Source: Ficedula albicollis (taxonomy: Eukaryota > Chordata > Aves > Passeriformes > Muscicapidae). From it: a stretch of DNA of 64,000 bases. The number at the start of each line of letters is the position of its first letter. Position 1 is the stretch's first letter. This document shows, in pieces, positions 60,656-64,000 of the stretch. A model generated the notes under the pieces. The model saw nothing but the letters and a program-made list of their open reading frames with translations. It did not search any database and was not told the origin of the DNA. The stretch spans positions 10,042,466 through 10,106,465 of the forward strand of contig NC_021674.1 of NCBI RefSeq assembly GCF_000247815.1. The letters run 5' to 3'. Made by a program: the position numbers and the translations under genes.

Positions 60656-63600
60656 TGAAATTCATGTTTAACTACTGTAGTCTGTGTCTCATCTGATTCA
60701 CCTGATCCCAAGTGCTTGGCAAATACCAGAACTGACATAACTGAGCACTATATTCTTGCTGTATTTGCCTCAAAAAAGCAGTGAACAAGGTCAATGATTC
60801 TTTACTGACAAGAATGATTTTATTTCAACGGTTCTTAGTCCCTCTTTGTTTATGTGTAAAAAAAGAAGACCTACTATTGTTTAGATATAACTGCTAAGAT
60901 CACTTTTTTTGGTTGGGTTAACTAATGATAAAAAAGGCTGAAAAATCTGATGTTTGGTCTTTTCCATAGAGCCTCAGCTCCTGGAGTCAAGTACTGAGAT
61001 GTTTTGTTTTGGATACTGTCTTTATTTCAAAAAAGGGTGAAGATTTTGGCTTCCATTGTTTTAGGGGTGAGGTGCAGAAAACTTGAAGGAAAATAATGGT
61101 TTGCTAGTGAACATTAAAAAATTGAAAGCAAATGAAGAACTGTCAATCCGCTTAGAACCTAACTCTCTCCAGGATAACATTGCAAATATCATGTCCTCTG
61201 ACCACAGCATTAAATAACACTTTTCCAAGCACAATTCAGAAGTTTCACTGGGGGCTGGTTAAATTCTGACATGCAAAGTACGTTGGGGAGTCCCATTTCC
61301 AAAACTAGGAATAAATACTGATATATTTCTGAAACAAGCAACCAGATATAATCATTGCGTTTGCAAAAGCAGAAATGGTGGCATACAGAAGAGTTACAAT
61401 GTCGACAATCCTAAATCAGGAGATTCTGAACAGATTTCTAAATCAGAAGATTGAGAATTCAGAATTCTCCTGATGTAGGAGAATCTTTAAAAACGGTGGC
61501 TCTAGGATATCCTGGTGCTGCCCCTGTTCAGCAAAGGTCTTAGGCAAATGCCTGTCTTGAATGGGGATGCTGTCATCATTATTGGAATACCTGCTTGCAA
61601 TAACTATAGTTGTGTTACTCAGGAATGCTACCTGGAAAATGGGTTCAGCTTGCCTGTTATTTTGGACATTTTTGAGGTTCTCACGAAGTTTTGTCAGCAC
61701 TTCTCCGACTCCAACCCCTCCCCCCCTTTTTTTTACCTTTTTTTTTTCTTTTTTGGTTGACTTGATTTTACTGTTGCAAAGGTATTCTGTGGTTCAAAAA
61801 CGTCCTGATAGTTTGACTCTAATTACAAATGGAGCAGACTCTCAAAGTATATGAACAAGATCACTGGCAGGCAGCAAGAGCTTCTTCAAGGAAAGGAGCC
61901 TCTGTCATTTTAAAAGCCTGATATTCTCTTAAGAATGATAAAAATAATATGATCAATGAGAAAACACAGGAGATACGATGTTTCATTAAATGTAGATTAC
62001 AGTGATCTTTTGTCACCTTACTTTTGAAAAGCAAGGCAGAGAATCAGCACATAGTAATTAATAAAGTGAAATTCTTAGTGTGTGACCTCATCTGCTCATT
62101 TTTGGGGTAAAGCTCAAGTTAGTGGGGCAGTGACTTGAGTGGGACCATACTATTATTCCACTCTAATTTCCAAGTATTGATCAGTGTCAAATGCAAAGCA
62201 ACTTGTCGAGGATTAGTAAAATCTCCATTAATATCCTTCCATATAAAAATATATCTGTCAAGTTTTAATTAAATGAAAACCTGTTAGATAATTTATTAAG
62301 AATATGGAAGATGTGCAAAACGTGTGATTTGTTATTTTAAGGGTTGAATCTTCACTTTGAAACTGGCATAATTCCACCAAAAGTCAACGGAAGTATCTAG
62401 ATTTACACCAGCTGAAAGGATCTGTTCTCAATTTTACTCTCAGTTTTTACGGCTTTTTTCTAGAATGCAAGCAAATGTTGAAAAACAATATTCTGCAGTG
62501 TTTGTAGGCTGCTTATATCTCAGTCAGCATCAAGAAAATAGCTGCATAGCCACGTGTTATGCCAGTGGGGTAATCAAAGGTGTGGAGGGAGAAGGTGTCC
62601 CTACGTATTATTAATTCTGACTGTGACTCTGAAGTCTCGGTGCATAGCTGAATATCACACTTTGAGCGTGATGCACAGGCTGAACAGCATATGGCCGATG
62701 CAGCTCCCCAAGCAGGGGGTCTGGCATGTGTTCAAGTGGGATCCCTTGTGGACAGTGGGAGAGCTGAAGGCAAGGGAAATCAATCCAGCTGAATCTGCCG
62801 GTGGAAAAGGTGTTTGGAGCTGTGAAACTTCCCCAGAAACAGAGGCAAAGACATTGAGCGCTAATGGTGCGTTTTGAGCTTCAAAGGCTGTGGGAGAAGG
62901 GGAAGGGATCTGAGGCACATGCAGAGATTAAGGGGTTGAGGGCAGGAAGGAGGAATGGAGGGATAGGCTTTGCTGACATCTTTGGTGTCACTCTAAGACT
63001 GCCTAACCAAAAAGGGAACTGGCTGGAGAGGGAGACTGTGGGAGTCAGAGAAGACAACACGTATAAGGGAGGAGGTTCTTGAAGTGAGATGACTTTGAGC
63101 GATGTCTGAACAGTTAGAGGCACAGGAATATGTATAGGTGTGAATTGTTTTACCAGAGTTTCCAGATAAAGTGGAGAGGCACGTGGATCCTGCTGCCATT
63201 ATAGATGAGCGTGTCTAACTTGCTTGGGATGCACATTCCTTGGGAGGACAGCTGTTCGACTGGAGCATCTGTGAGGCTGGAAAACAGTGTTCCTCTACTA
63301 ATGGGGCACCAGGCGTGTCAGCATTGGTGTGAGGAGCAGAAAGTAGCTGCACTTCTCAGGGCCCTGTGTCTTTCACAGGATAACAGATGCCTGTCCACAA
63401 AGTGCTCCAGAGAGGCCACAGAAGGAACATTTATTGCAGCCAGCTCAGATGAAGGGAAGTGAAAAGCACACTGGGCTGTGTGGGATGGGGCCAAAGTGCA
63501 ACAGCCTCAAAGGAGCTTGGAAGTGAAAGTCTTCCAAGGCTGTGTGGGAAATGATCAGCTATGGTTCAGGGAATGGACAAAGATGTGAGAAATGTGTGTT

Positions 63601-64000
63601 TAGTTTAAACCAGTTCTTGGTTTAGTTACTTTTTGACAAATCACTGCATTCTGGCTCTGGCATGCTTCTCAATCTGCAGCCTGAAGGTAAATCCTTTTCT
63701 CTTGTTCTGTTACTTAGCTTGCAAGTTGTTTTTTTTTTCCTTTACAATGGGTGTTAGGTCCCATGGCTCCTCAGCTCATCCCTCAGTTTTACTGTCATAC
63801 AAATCATTAGTAGCGATTATTGAGGGTCAGCTGTAACGTCAGCTGCAGGGAATAGGCCTATGGAATAGGTACTTCTGTGATGGACCTGTATTGCAATCTT
63901 TCTAATCCTGAGCTGATTTATGGCACCCTCAATGCTGGTCTAACATACTGGAAAAGGAGAAGGACCCATTGTGTTTGTGGGTCACTTGCTTTTCTTGCAT
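60656..64000. other. Unique non-coding sequence, G+C-richer towards the end
   Basis: No gene recognised. A C/T-rich run (ccccctcccccc-type followed by T runs) lies at 61712-61756. 62540-63600 is G+C-richer with overlapping short ORFs on both strands (up to 107 codons) but without domain, splice or codon evidence. A short T-run lies near 63730. Confidence 0.45.

Overview
This window looks like vertebrate nuclear DNA from a bird, probably a neoavian. The evidence is several CR1 LINE fragments with the avian-type 3' end (gggtcccttccaac followed by a degenerate attctatg tail) and a solo LTR of the TGTCCTGGTTT...CCAGGACA type found in avian endogenous retroviruses. The background is A+T-rich, CpG-poor and full of stop codons in all frames. 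I find no exon, complete gene, tRNA, rRNA or CpG-island promoter that I can defend. Every ORF over 100 codons is either a product of simple repeat or shows no protein-like pattern. The window is therefore intergenic or deep-intronic.

Layout: 1-10.2 kb is unique sequence with nothing recognised beyond a doubtful hAT-like end. From 10.2 to 21.3 kb there are three short tandem duplications (57-71 bp) and CR1 pieces at 12.7, 20.5 and possibly 21.3 kb. A solo LTR with a perfect 5-bp target-site duplication lies at 23,645-24,289. From 28.7 to 34.1 kb is a dense repeat cluster: a 120-bp tandem duplication, a roughly 450-bp compound tetranucleotide microsatellite, and a structure I do not recognise. 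In that structure, arrays of a degenerate 23-bp unit sit in opposite orientations around a core that itself contains tandem duplications. A further copy of its right side lies about 1.7 kb downstream. From 34 to 46.9 kb is mostly unique sequence with small microsatellites and some stretches that resemble conserved non-coding DNA. At 46,903-47,405 is an uninterrupted run of 503 C. From 53 to 61 kb there are more tandem duplications (48, 75, 60/260 and about 90 bp), a G-quadruplex-prone minisatellite and two CR1 fragments.

There are no genes to place in a pathway. The window is of interest for repeats: the foldback-like 23-bp-unit element (30.5-34.1 kb), the extreme homopolymer, and at least ten separate young, short tandem duplications. 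These either show an active local duplication process or reveal assembly problems. All comparisons were made by eye, so boundaries and similarities are approximate.
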